From the NCBI RefSeq assembly GCF_050219315.1, contig NZ_CP116939.1, positions 2,108,001 to 2,172,000 on the forward strand: 64,000 nucleotides of DNA, in the 5' to 3' direction. The position numbers were made by a program, and so were the translations under genes. Positions 53,201-61,836 of this stretch are shown piece by piece (positions within the stretch are counted from its first letter, which is position 1; every line of letters begins with the position of its first letter). The stretch is from Megasphaera_A sueciensis (GTDB lineage Bacteria; Bacillota; Negativicutes; Veillonellales; Megasphaeraceae). A model generated the notes under the pieces. The model was not told the origin of the DNA, made no database searches, and worked only from the letters and a program-made list of their open reading frames with translations.

Positions 53201-53376
53201 AGACTGTTTGTAAGGTCAAAGGATGTGAGTCCAAAAGGCACTTAAATAGCAAATAGTCTGAGTAGGAAAAGAGACTGCATGACGGTGATTCTTACAACGG
53301 AATAGGGGATATGTCCATATTCACATATATGCCGCTTTTCATAAAGGCGATGGCCGGTCGGGTCATCGCCTTTGTT
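53201..53376 (+). ncRNA. Possible structured RNA ending in a terminator
   Basis: AGACTGTTTG (53201-53210) pairs with CAAATAGTCT (53250-53259) with one G-T pair, and TAAG (53211-53214) with CTTA (53241-53244) inside it. Other short hairpins follow, and a strong terminator stem closes it: AAAGGCGATG (53343-53352) against CATCGCCTTT (53364-53373). I cannot match it to a known riboswitch. It could be a small RNA or a leader of the GNAT gene 80 bp on. Confidence 0.4.
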
Positions 53377-53452
53377 CCGTGTGAAGGTACTATGGGAACA
53401 AAATATATATGTTAGATAAATTGAATCGAGTAGTATATGAGGAGTTCTTTTT

Positions 53453-53953
53453 ATGGAAATTAATATCCGAGCAGCCAGAAGGTCAGACTTAAACCGTGTT
53501 GTATATATAGAACAGCAATGTTTTCCAAAAGCTGAAGCGGCAACGTATAAACGTCTTAGTGAGCGGATGCATGTTTTTGTTCATTCTTTTCTTGTAGCTG
53601 AAAAAAAAGGAAAAGTTATAGGGTTTATTAATGGCTGTGTGACTAAACAACGAAAACTGACAGATGATTTATATGAATCTACGATGCTTCATGATGATAA
53701 AGCAGATTATCAAATGGTTTTTGGATTAGACGTACTACCATCAGAACAGCACCAGGGAATTGCTAAAATGTTGATGAAGGCATATATTGCAGCAGCTTAT
53801 GAACAAAATAGGAAAGCTGTTATATTGACGTGTAAAAAATATTTAATTCCTTTTTACGAACAATTTGGATATACGTGTGAGGGGCGGTCGAGTTCTTTGC
53901 ACGGAGGTGCTGTCTGGTATGATATGATCTTGTTATTGCACGAAAAAACATAA
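53453..53953 (+). CDS. GNAT-family N-acetyltransferase
   Basis: A 166-aa acetyl-CoA-dependent acetyltransferase. The N-terminal part is INIRAARRSDLNRVVYIEQQ. Motif A is QMVFGLDVLPSEQHQGIAKML, and the C-terminal part has KYLIPFYEQFGYTCEG. AGGAG precedes ATG 53453. The acceptor is unknown. It is followed by an alcohol dehydrogenase gene after 76 bp. Confidence 0.88.
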   Translation: MEINIRAARRSDLNRVVYIEQQCFPKAEAATYKRLSERMHVFVHSFLVAEKKGKVIGFINGCVTKQRKLTDDLYESTMLHDDKADYQMVFGLDVLPSEQHQGIAKMLMKAYIAAAYEQNRKAVILTCKKYLIPFYEQFGYTCEGRSSSLHGGAVWYDMILLLHEKT

Positions 53954-54029
53954 TTATATATTTTGTTTTTTGTAGTTAAGGATAAATATATTTTCATGGA
54001 GACAGATACAGTAAAAGGAGCGATATGGC

Positions 54030-55199
54030 ATGTTAGGAAATTTTTGTTATTCTAATCCGACTACGTTGTATTTTGGCGATAAAGCATTGGATAACCTAAA
54101 AAAGGAACTTGTCCATTATGGGAAAAAAATACAATTGGTATATGGCGGCGGTTCTATTAAAAGAAATGGTATTTATGACCAAATCATTTCCATACTGCAG
54201 GAAGCTGGCAAAACTATTATTGAAGATGGGGGAGTAATGCCGAATCCAACGATAGAGAAAGTGTACGAAGGAAGTCGATTAGCCTGCCAGAACCACGTTG
54301 ATCTGATTTTAGCAGTTGGTGGGGGGTCTGTCTGCGATTATGCTAAAGCGGTATCTGTTTCTGCCTATTGTGAAACAGATCCGTGGGATACATATTTTTT
54401 ACAAATGAAGAAAGTGGATAATGCAGTTATTCCTGTAGGTTGTATATTAACTATGGTTGGGACTGGTTCAGAAATGAACGGGGGAGCTGTTATTACTAAC
54501 CATGAACAAAAGTTAAAAATAGGACGTGTTTTTGGATCGGCGGTATTTCCAAAATTTTCTATTCTAAATCCTGTTTTTACTTTTACCGTGCCGCGCTATC
54601 AAATGGTAGCTGGTATTTATGATATTATGTCACATATTCTTGAACAATATTTTTCCGGCCAAGATGACAATACATCCGATTATATTAGTGAGGGCTTGTT
54701 GAAATCACTGATTCACAGTTCCCGGATTGCGGTGGAAACTCCTCGTGATTATGAAGCAAGAAGTAATATTATGTGGATTGCTTCTTGGGCGTTAAATACT
54801 TTGATTGCTAAAGGTAAATCGACAGATTGGATGGTGCATATGTTAGGACAGGCAGTTGCTGCTTATACGGATGATACACATGGTATGACATTGTCTTCAG
54901 TGTCTATGCCGTATTATCGGTTTATTTTACCTTACGGATTAAAAAAATTTAAACGATATGCTCAGCGTGTTTGGGATGTCCGCACAGAAAATAAGAGTGA
55001 TGAAGAAATAGCTGGTGAGGGATTGGATCGAATGGAAGCGTATTTAAAAGAAATTGGCTGTGTTATGAGTATAAAGGATTTTGGGGTTACTGCAGATATG
55101 ATGGAAGACATATGCGATTCCGTTTTTATTTTAAAAGGGGGATATCACGTATTGACGCGGGAAGATGTGATTCGTATTTTAACGGAAAGCTTGTGTTGA
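54030..55199 (+). CDS. Iron-containing alcohol dehydrogenase (butanol dehydrogenase-like)
   Basis: A 389-aa NAD(P)H-dependent group III alcohol dehydrogenase. It starts FCYSNPTTLYFGDKAL and has YGGGSIKRNGIYD, the cofactor motif AVGGGSVCDYAKAV and VGTGSEMNGGAVITN. Metal ligands lie in IYDIMSHILEQYFSG and DDTHGMTLSSVSMPYYR. It resembles YugJ/BdhA-type enzymes that reduce butyraldehyde or other aldehydes in fermenters. AAAGGAGCG precedes the ATG. Confidence 0.92.
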   Translation: MLGNFCYSNPTTLYFGDKALDNLKKELVHYGKKIQLVYGGGSIKRNGIYDQIISILQEAGKTIIEDGGVMPNPTIEKVYEGSRLACQNHVDLILAVGGGSVCDYAKAVSVSAYCETDPWDTYFLQMKKVDNAVIPVGCILTMVGTGSEMNGGAVITNHEQKLKIGRVFGSAVFPKFSILNPVFTFTVPRYQMVAGIYDIMSHILEQYFSGQDDNTSDYISEGLLKSLIHSSRIAVETPRDYEARSNIMWIASWALNTLIAKGKSTDWMVHMLGQAVAAYTDDTHGMTLSSVSMPYYRFILPYGLKKFKRYAQRVWDVRTENKSDEEIAGEGLDRMEAYLKEIGCVMSIKDFGVTADMMEDICDSVFILKGGYHVLTREDVIRILTESLC

Positions 55200-55269
55200 A
55201 AAAGAATATTAGACAAATCACCTGTTTCATTTTATAATGAAATAAAAATTTAAAGGGGAGTTTGATAGG

Positions 55270-55788
55270 ATGAAGCGAATTTTTATAATGGTGACTAGTT
55301 TTTTTTGTTTAGTTTTTTCGACGGCATTTGCAACGGAATACCAATCTTACCATAGTGAAAGCAGTGGTTTTAATATCGATGTTCCAGCGGAATTTCAATA
55401 TTTACAGACAGAATCAGGTATGACACAATTAACAGCAGGAGATAAGAAAACAGGAGTGCTTATGACTGTTAGAGTCAATCAAATTCGCAATGGGACAACG
55501 ATGGCAGAGCAGGAAGAACAACTGCAGGCAGCGCTTCCAACACTGGAGCAACGTTTAAAGTCTCAGGGAGCGGCGATGGAAAGTTCCGGGGTTACAACCG
55601 TAGCAAGTCATAAGGCTATTTATTTTTTTTATACGATTAACAGGGCAGGAACGGATTATTATCAAGAACAGTATATAGTGTTGGGAAATAATACTATGTA
55701 CAGTCTTGTTTTTACAGTGCCCGTTGTTGCGGAAAATCAATATAAACCATTGTTTACGCATACTATTTTATCTATGACAATACAGTAG
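55270..55788 (+). CDS. Secreted protein of unknown function
   Basis: A 172-aa protein with a signal peptide (IFIMVTSFFCLVFSTAFA, likely cut before TEYQSY). The mature part starts YHSESSGFNIDVPAEFQYLQ and alternates strands and helices in a way that resembles the DcrB/PsbP-like fold, but I cannot be sure. AAAGGGGAG precedes ATG 55270. There is no lipobox. In a diderm cell it would be periplasmic. Confidence 0.75.
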   Translation: MKRIFIMVTSFFCLVFSTAFATEYQSYHSESSGFNIDVPAEFQYLQTESGMTQLTAGDKKTGVLMTVRVNQIRNGTTMAEQEEQLQAALPTLEQRLKSQGAAMESSGVTTVASHKAIYFFYTINRAGTDYYQEQYIVLGNNTMYSLVFTVPVVAENQYKPLFTHTILSMTIQ

Positions 55789-55865
55789 GTACTCATGGCT
55801 TGATTTTTGGAAATAGAGAGTAGCATGTTGACTGTAAGTAATATTATAAAAGAAAATAAGTAAGA

Positions 55866-55915
55866 AAAACATCTCATCTGTGTAAGAATATATTATATTG
55901 GAAGAGATGTTTTTT
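55866..55915. terminator. Terminator after the secreted-protein gene
   Basis: AAAACATCTC (55866-55875) pairs with GAGATGTTTT (55904-55913), followed by four more T. Confidence 0.8.
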
Positions 55916-55973
55916 TTGCTCTCTGAAATAAATATTGTATAATAAAAAAGGGAAAGGGTAGGGGGAATCCAAC

Positions 55974-57746
55974 TTGGAAAATTATAAACCAAATAGATTT
56001 TTACTGTATATGTATATCTTATTGGGTGTTACTATTGTGACCCTCTTTATGTTTTTAAGGCCCATAGATACGGATGATACAAGTCATACTGTGAAAGCTA
56101 TTTCTATGCAAGGATTTTATCAGCGAATGTCTTCCGATGCACCTATCCCATTTCAACAATTAAAAGATATTTCTATCGGACCGGATGATAATCAACTTAT
56201 TCTTCGCGGACATGTAAAACAAGATATTCCTAAAGATAAAAAAATTATGATGTATATCACCCGTTTGCAAGTACATATTCAACTGAATGGGCAGGACATT
56301 TATCATGAAGAAGGAGATGATTATACTTGGTGGGATTCTTTTGATAGTCCTGGTATTACTCCAAAGGATGAATTAGTTATACATTTACAACGCGCAACGG
56401 ATGGCAATTATCCCGAAGCCTTGACATTGTGGTTACGAAAATTCAGCAGTGGGGAAACCTACGCACTGCTGCTTCACCAACTGCAGCATAATGCTGCAAA
56501 AATTATTATCAGCAGTATGCTTTTGATTATTGGACTTGCTCTTTTGTTCAGTATGAGTGTTCTGCGGTTGTTTAAGATTGATATTTATGAACAATTTTTT
56601 TCTTGTGCCATGTTGCTTATATCCGGGGCTGTATGTACCTTTATTGATTATGAATATATTACCTTATTGTTTCCTTACCCAGGATTAATAAACATTATTG
56701 ATTACTTATCGCAAATGTTGATTTGTGAGTTTCTTCTTATTTATTTATCAACATTTCTTAATAAAAAGTCGCATATTAAAACGGCTAACGTAATGATATT
56801 TTTATGGACATTGTGTATTGTTGGGTATTGTTTGTTTCAAAAAGGTCGGGGATCAGATGCTTTTTTATCTCCCGCATGGGCGATGTTGGTATTAGAAATG
56901 GTTTTTCTTATACGGGAATATAAAATGCATATGGAAAAACGCATTAAATATGTGGTTGTATCTGTGAGCGTGCTTACGAGCTGCACCATCGCGGAAATTG
57001 TACATTATTCATTTGTTCATTTTTATTGGATTTATGTATTTCAGGCAGGATTGTTGTTTTTTACGATAGTACAATGTATTATTGCCGGTGATTTTGTACG
57101 GGAAAAGATGCAGCAAGCTTCTTTAGTGCAGGAAATGCAGGGGGAATTGGCCCAAAGCCGTATTCGTGTCATGTTAAGTCAGATACAACCTCACTTTGTT
57201 TTTAATGTATTGAATGCTATTAGCGGACTTTGTTTGATTCACCCGGAAAAGGCCGATGATGCCATTATACAATTTTCTAATTACCTTAGAGCGAATATTA
57301 ATTCCTTGCAAAGTCAGGGGCTGGTTAATTTTGAAGAAGAGATGAAACATATTCGATGCTACGTAGCCTTGGAACAGCTGCGTTTTGGGGATAAGATACA
57401 CATGGTTTATAATATTGATGCTGCAAATTTTTCTTTGCCGGCGCTTACCTTGGAACCACTTGTTGAAAATGCTGTTAAGCATGGATTGAGGAGCAAATCT
57501 CAAGGTGGCACAGTTATGCTGAAAACAGCAGAAAATATGAAAGAAATATGCATTATAATTGAAGATGACGGAGTGGGTTTTGATTGGGAAGCACTGCAGA
57601 AAGATAGTCATGCGTCTATTGGAATTATGAATGTCCGCAGTCGTTTGGAATACATGCTTCAAGCCAAAATGACGATTACAAGCGTAATTGGAAGAGGCAC
57701 AAAAGTTATGATACAAATACCTAAAAAAGGGGATGACCGGGTATGA
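55974..57746 (+). CDS. LytS-type sensor histidine kinase with large membrane sensor
   Basis: A 590-aa kinase. One membrane segment near residues 13-33 is followed by an extracytoplasmic domain to about 170, then about six membrane segments, then the His_kinase region with phospho-His in SQIQPHFVFNVLNAISG and a GHKL ATPase domain (LEPLVENAVKHGLRSK, IIEDDGVGFDW, GRGTKVMIQIP). The layout resembles 7TM-DISM sensors. The start is TTG 55974 behind GGGGG. It overlaps the response-regulator gene by four bases. Confidence 0.9.
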   Translation: MENYKPNRFLLYMYILLGVTIVTLFMFLRPIDTDDTSHTVKAISMQGFYQRMSSDAPIPFQQLKDISIGPDDNQLILRGHVKQDIPKDKKIMMYITRLQVHIQLNGQDIYHEEGDDYTWWDSFDSPGITPKDELVIHLQRATDGNYPEALTLWLRKFSSGETYALLLHQLQHNAAKIIISSMLLIIGLALLFSMSVLRLFKIDIYEQFFSCAMLLISGAVCTFIDYEYITLLFPYPGLINIIDYLSQMLICEFLLIYLSTFLNKKSHIKTANVMIFLWTLCIVGYCLFQKGRGSDAFLSPAWAMLVLEMVFLIREYKMHMEKRIKYVVVSVSVLTSCTIAEIVHYSFVHFYWIYVFQAGLLFFTIVQCIIAGDFVREKMQQASLVQEMQGELAQSRIRVMLSQIQPHFVFNVLNAISGLCLIHPEKADDAIIQFSNYLRANINSLQSQGLVNFEEEMKHIRCYVALEQLRFGDKIHMVYNIDAANFSLPALTLEPLVENAVKHGLRSKSQGGTVMLKTAENMKEICIIIEDDGVGFDWEALQKDSHASIGIMNVRSRLEYMLQAKMTITSVIGRGTKVMIQIPKKGDDRV

Positions 57747-58543
57747 ACATTATATATGTAGATGATGAAGTAGCTGCTGTCGAAAAATTTGAATATATCA
57801 TTCATACAATGGAAAAGGTTACAACATTGAAAACATTTACAGAAGCGTCTCCAGCACAAGAATATGCAGAACAGCATACGATAGATATTGCTTTTCTTGA
57901 TATTGAGATGCCGGGAGTACGGGGACTGGAATTGGCGAAAATATTGCGAAAGATTAACAGCAACACAAAAATTGTGTTTTTGACGGCATATGATACCTTT
58001 GCATTAGATGCGTTTGATGCGGAAGCAGTTAGCTATATACTTAAGCCATATAATAAGGAATGTATCCGTCAAGCGATAGAAAAAGCGGAACAAATTATAT
58101 ACACACCGACGAAACAGGTGTGTATACGAACATTGCCTTTTTTTGATGTATATGTGAATCATAAACTTCTTTATTTTAACAGTGAAAAAGCGAAAGAACT
58201 TTTGGCAGTGCTTGTTGATGCGGATGGCGGCAGTGTAACGACAGAGCAAATTATAGGACATCTTTGGGCTGATCGTCCATATGATGCGGGAACACAGGCA
58301 CTCTGCCGTGTGACATACAAACGATTGAGAGAAATATTGAATATGGCCGGAATTGGCTTTATTTTGGCTTCAGGCACGGCGCAGCGCTTTGTTCATTCCG
58401 AATTTTATGAAAGTGATTATAAACGTTTGTTAAAAGGAGACGAAGCAATGATTGCTATCTATGATGGGCGGTATATGGCACATTACTCTTGGGCAGAAGA
58501 AACCAATGCATGCATACAATCCTATATTAACAGCTTGAAATAA
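57743..58543 (+). CDS. Response regulator with winged-helix (SARP/OmpR-like) output
   Basis: A 266-aa response regulator. The receiver has YVDDE at the start, phospho-Asp in IAFLDIEMPGVRG, Thr in FLTAYD and Lys in YILKPY. The output half (NSEKAKELLAVLVDADGG, EQIIGHLWADRPYDAG, CRVTYKRLREILNMAGI) resembles the winged helix of SARP-type or transcriptional-activator CheY-winged helix proteins rather than LytTR. It overlaps the kinase gene (ATGA), so the pair is coupled. Confidence 0.9.
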   Translation: MNIIYVDDEVAAVEKFEYIIHTMEKVTTLKTFTEASPAQEYAEQHTIDIAFLDIEMPGVRGLELAKILRKINSNTKIVFLTAYDTFALDAFDAEAVSYILKPYNKECIRQAIEKAEQIIYTPTKQVCIRTLPFFDVYVNHKLLYFNSEKAKELLAVLVDADGGSVTTEQIIGHLWADRPYDAGTQALCRVTYKRLREILNMAGIGFILASGTAQRFVHSEFYESDYKRLLKGDEAMIAIYDGRYMAHYSWAEETNACIQSYINSLK

Positions 58544-58546
58544 ACA

Positions 58547-58588
58547 AAAATGACTGGCACCAGTAATGTGGAGTCAGTCATTTTTTGT
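58547..58588. terminator. Terminator after the two-component operon
   Basis: AAAATGACTG (58547-58556) pairs with CAGTCATTTT (58575-58584), with an inner CCA/TGG pair and TT tail. Confidence 0.85.
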
Positions 58589-58643
58589 TAGATATGTTGA
58601 AAAAAAGAATACATTTTTCTGAAAATATTTGTTTAGAAGTAAA

Positions 58644-58674
58644 AAGTTACGGAAAAGTTACGGTCCCTATAGTA
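58644..58674 (+). promoter_or_regulatory. Tandem repeat and -10 element upstream of oxoamine synthase gene
   Basis: AAGTTACGG occurs at 58644-58652 and 58655-58663 (period 11), followed by TATACT at 58672. The repeat overlaps the -35 region, so an activator or repressor site is likely. Confidence 0.4.
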
Positions 58675-58775
58675 TACTAGTTACACATTATATAAATGTA
58701 TATTTAAAAATTGTCGTTTTTATTTATATAATTAAAGAAAATAAACGGGCTTGTCATAGGCGGAGGAATCAATCA

Positions 58776-60029
58776 ATGGTAATGAAGCAGCAACCAAATC
58801 AATCAAGTAGTTTACGGGATATATGGGGATTTTCTTATTTTTTGGATACGCTTTGTAAAGATGGATTTTATCATGAAGTAACAACAACAACAAAACCTGT
58901 AGGTCCTACCGTTACCTACCATGATAAAAAATACATTAATTTTGCCAGTATTAATGTGTTAAATACACATCAAGAACCTGATGTAATGAAACATTTTTTA
59001 CAGGCGGCAAAAAAATATGGTCTGGTCACGGGGGGATCACGAGTTACCCAGGGAGTCAGCAGTGCCCATAAAGAAATGGAAGAAGAATTAACCCGGATTA
59101 CGGGAAAAGAACGCTCCTTATCCTTTGCCAGCGGATTATTAGCTAATATTGGTTTTATTAATGCGATGACATGTAAATTTGACTTTAGTTCTACTTGTGG
59201 TATCAATAACAGTGATGCTGTATTTGTTCTTGATAGAGATTGCCACTGGAGTTTATGGAAAGCAGCATCACACTTGGAGTTTGGTAAACAGCTGTTTCCA
59301 TTTCGGCATAATGATTCGAAACATTTGGAAAATGTATTAAAACGTTTGTCTAAGACACATAAAAAGATTGTCGTTGTTTTCGAAAGCATTTATTCTGCTG
59401 ATGGATCTATTGCCCCTATGAAGGAAATTTTAGATGCTTGCGAAAAGTATGGTGCGATCAGCTATGTGGATAATGCAAATGGTTTTATGTTTTATGGTCC
59501 GGAGCAACGCTTGTTTTCAGAAGAATTCAAACAAATGAACAGAGCTACGTTTGTCATGGTGTCTTTTTCTAAGGCGGTGGGTATGGAAGGGGGAGCAATT
59601 TCCGGCCCTAAAGACATGATTACCATGTTCGAGCTATTATCGGGAACATCTTTGTTTACTGCTGCTATTCAACCACCGACTGCCAGCACTATTACCTATA
59701 TTTTGCGCAAATTAGAGAAACATCCGGAAATTATGGATCAATATTTGGAACGTTCGTTAAAATTACGTCAAGTTTTGGAAGAAAAGAATTTTCGTCTCAA
59801 CGATACGCCGTCTTATATTATTTCTGTCATTATAGGAAATGACAAAAAAGCGGTTAAAGTATATGAAGCTTGTCTGGAAAATAATATTATGGTCGGTATG
59901 TTTCGGTATCCTGCCGTTAAGCCGGGACATGCACTTATTCGTATTATGATGAATGCAGGGCATACCGATGAACAACTTCAATGTCTTATTTCTTTTCTTG
60001 AAAAAATGAGAGATACATATAAATTTTAG
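58776..60029 (+). CDS. Alpha-oxoamine synthase family PLP enzyme (KBL/BioF-like)
   Basis: A 417-aa pyridoxal-phosphate enzyme of the group that joins an amino acid to an acyl-CoA. Seen are FASINVLNTHQEP near the N-terminus, GSRVTQGVSSAHKEME, SFASGLLANIGFI, DRDCHWSLWKAASHLEF, YSADGSIAPMKEILDACEKYGAISYVDNANG and the PLP Lys in SFSKAVGMEGGAI (segments quoted in part). ATG 58776 follows GGAGG; the frame is open further up. No biotin genes are nearby. 2-Amino-3-ketobutyrate ligase, BioF or a serine-palmitoyltransferase-like role are all possible. Confidence 0.85.
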   Translation: MVMKQQPNQSSSLRDIWGFSYFLDTLCKDGFYHEVTTTTKPVGPTVTYHDKKYINFASINVLNTHQEPDVMKHFLQAAKKYGLVTGGSRVTQGVSSAHKEMEEELTRITGKERSLSFASGLLANIGFINAMTCKFDFSSTCGINNSDAVFVLDRDCHWSLWKAASHLEFGKQLFPFRHNDSKHLENVLKRLSKTHKKIVVVFESIYSADGSIAPMKEILDACEKYGAISYVDNANGFMFYGPEQRLFSEEFKQMNRATFVMVSFSKAVGMEGGAISGPKDMITMFELLSGTSLFTAAIQPPTASTITYILRKLEKHPEIMDQYLERSLKLRQVLEEKNFRLNDTPSYIISVIIGNDKKAVKVYEACLENNIMVGMFRYPAVKPGHALIRIMMNAGHTDEQLQCLISFLEKMRDTYKF

Positions 60030-60086
60030 GTAGTTCAGCGGACTGCATTTTTAGCTTTTCTTTGTTGCAGTTGCTTTTACTATAGG

Positions 60087-60140
60087 ATACGGCACAATCT
60101 TTGAGCATCCTCGCTAACCATGATTGTGCCGTATTTTTTA
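60087..60140. terminator. Terminator after oxoamine synthase gene
   Basis: ATACGGCACAATC (60087-60099) pairs perfectly with GATTGTGCCGTAT (60122-60134), followed by TTTTT. Confidence 0.9.
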
Positions 60141-60179
60141 GTCACGTATAAAAATATAATTGGTGACAATATATAGCAT

Positions 60180-60209
60180 AAAAGGCTCTCGGATTTTCGA
60201 GAGCCTTTT
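60180..60209. terminator. Terminator of alanine dehydrogenase gene
   Basis: AAAAGGCTCTCG (60180-60191) pairs perfectly with CGAGAGCCTTTT (60198-60209). It is symmetrical, so it acts on both strands. Confidence 0.9.
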
Positions 60210-60228
60210 AATTTCAGATTAATTGTAA

Positions 60229-61344
60229 TTAACCTAGTATTTCAGATAAGGGGGTATATGGTAAATTTCGTGCTTGTGCAACTGCTTTACATGTGATTTT
60301 TCCATTGGCGGTATTTAAGCCCTGAGCAAGTCCCAGATCTTCCTGCAGTGCTTGTTTCCAGCCTTTGTTGGCAATTCTCAAAGCATAAGGAAGTGTAGAA
60401 TTTGCTAAAGCTATTGTCGAAGTCATGGGAACCGCACCAGGAATATTCGCTACTGCATAATGAATTACGCCATATTTTATATATATAGGATCTGTATGGG
60501 TCGTTACGTGATCAATGGTTTCTACGCCGCCGCCTTGGTCAATGGCAACATCAACAATAACGGAACCTTTTTTCATTTCCTTGACCATATATTCTTTTAT
60601 TACTTTAGGAGCCATTGCTCCCGGAATGAGTACACAGCTGATGAGCAGGTCTGCTTTTTTTGCCCACACGGCAGCTTCAAAGGAATTAGACGCAATAGTT
60701 TCTACGCGCCCGTTAAATAGGTCATCAATATAAGAAAGCCGTTCAGGATTCATGTCGAGGACTGCAACCTTGGCGCCAAGTCCTACCGCCATTTTTGCGG
60801 CATTTAAGCCGACAGTACCGCCGCCGATGATAACTACTTGGGCAGGCTCTACACCGGGAACTCCGCCTAAAACCATACCTTTTCCGCCATATTGTTTTTC
60901 TAAATAGTGTGCACCGATTTGCACACTCATGCGACCGGCTACGCGGCTCATAGGAGATAGCAGCGGTAAAGAGTTGTTTGCATCTCGTACCGTTTCAAAT
61001 GCGATTCCTATAACTTTATTGCGAAGCAGTGCGGCGGTTAATTCTGGTTCGGGAGCCAAGTGCAGATAGGTAAAGAGAATTTGTCCTTTATGAAACATAT
61101 CATATTCTGAGGATAACGGTTCTTTTACCTTAATAATCATATCAGAGTTGTCAAAAACTTCTTTTTTAGTTAATATTTGGGCACCTACGGAGTTGTACTC
61201 CTCATCACTGAAATTGCTTCCCTTACCCGCATCACTTTCTACTAAAACGGTGTGTCCTGCTTCTTTTAAAGCATGGCATCCTGCCGGTGTTAAACCTACC
61301 CGGAATTCATGATCCTTGATTTCTTTTACGGTTCCGATAATCAT
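60229..61344 (-). CDS. ald: Alanine dehydrogenase
   Basis: A 371-aa NAD-dependent enzyme converting L-alanine to pyruvate and ammonia, or the reverse. The N-terminus is MIIGTVKEIKDHEFRVGLTP, with VKVKEPL-type substrate Lys (MIIKVKEPLSSEY), catalytic His in FTYLHLAPE, nucleotide motif VIIGGGTVGLNAAKMAVGLG and SRVAGRMSVQIGA. The start at 61344 has AAGGAGG; the frame opens further to 61395. The long gap upstream contains an inverted repeat. Confidence 0.95.
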   Translation of the reverse strand: MIIGTVKEIKDHEFRVGLTPAGCHALKEAGHTVLVESDAGKGSNFSDEEYNSVGAQILTKKEVFDNSDMIIKVKEPLSSEYDMFHKGQILFTYLHLAPEPELTAALLRNKVIGIAFETVRDANNSLPLLSPMSRVAGRMSVQIGAHYLEKQYGGKGMVLGGVPGVEPAQVVIIGGGTVGLNAAKMAVGLGAKVAVLDMNPERLSYIDDLFNGRVETIASNSFEAAVWAKKADLLISCVLIPGAMAPKVIKEYMVKEMKKGSVIVDVAIDQGGGVETIDHVTTHTDPIYIKYGVIHYAVANIPGAVPMTSTIALANSTLPYALRIANKGWKQALQEDLGLAQGLNTANGKITCKAVAQARNLPYTPLSEILG

Positions 61345-61405
61345 AATACATACCTCCTTAAAATAACTAAAAATACCAAATAATGTATACATCAATGTAT
61401 TAAAA

Positions 61406-61454
61406 ATTAGTATAATTACATAATTAATAAATTCTAAAAAGTAATTATACTAAT
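61406..61454. promoter_or_regulatory. 14-bp inverted repeat upstream of ald
   Basis: ATTAGTATAATTAC (61406-61419) and GTAATTATACTAAT (61441-61454) are perfect inverted copies 21 bp apart. A partial third copy, TTAATTATACTAAG, is near 61475-61488. Within the 490-bp ald/gnd gap this is the only clear structure and is a candidate operator. Confidence 0.45.
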
Positions 61455-61836
61455 TACTTTTAGTAATGTGTTAATTTAATTATACTAAGACAATACATCA
61501 TTTGCAATATAGAAGCGGATTAAATTTTTAATATAAATATTAAAAAAATTACGAATATATAGTTAAATTCAATAAAAATTAAATGTCGAGATAAAGAATA
61601 TAAGGTAGTACTTGGTTTGTACGTTAGCAGATATTTTCTGAATTTATAAAAGCTTGGACAAAACCATTTAATAAACAACACAGTGTAGCCATGAGCGGTA
61701 AGTAGAGATATACACCCGCTTACATAAAAGTAGATAAGGGAAAAATATATATTCTACTCGTTTTGCTGTCAAATAGAAATGAATATGGTATGATGAAAGA
61801 GTAAAGTTAGTATTTTATGATGTAAGGAGCATATAT

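Larger units (their letters stand above)
52918..53452 (+). other. Gap with small ORF and possible structured RNA
   Basis: Contains the 39-codon frame at 53069-53188 and the structured segment at 53201-53376, both listed separately. The first 150 bp are AT-rich and featureless. Confidence 0.5.

Noticed and set aside
53201..53376. Known riboswitch (TPP, cobalamin, FMN, c-di-GMP, ZTP)
   Set aside because: None of the core consensus stretches of these classes could be found by eye.
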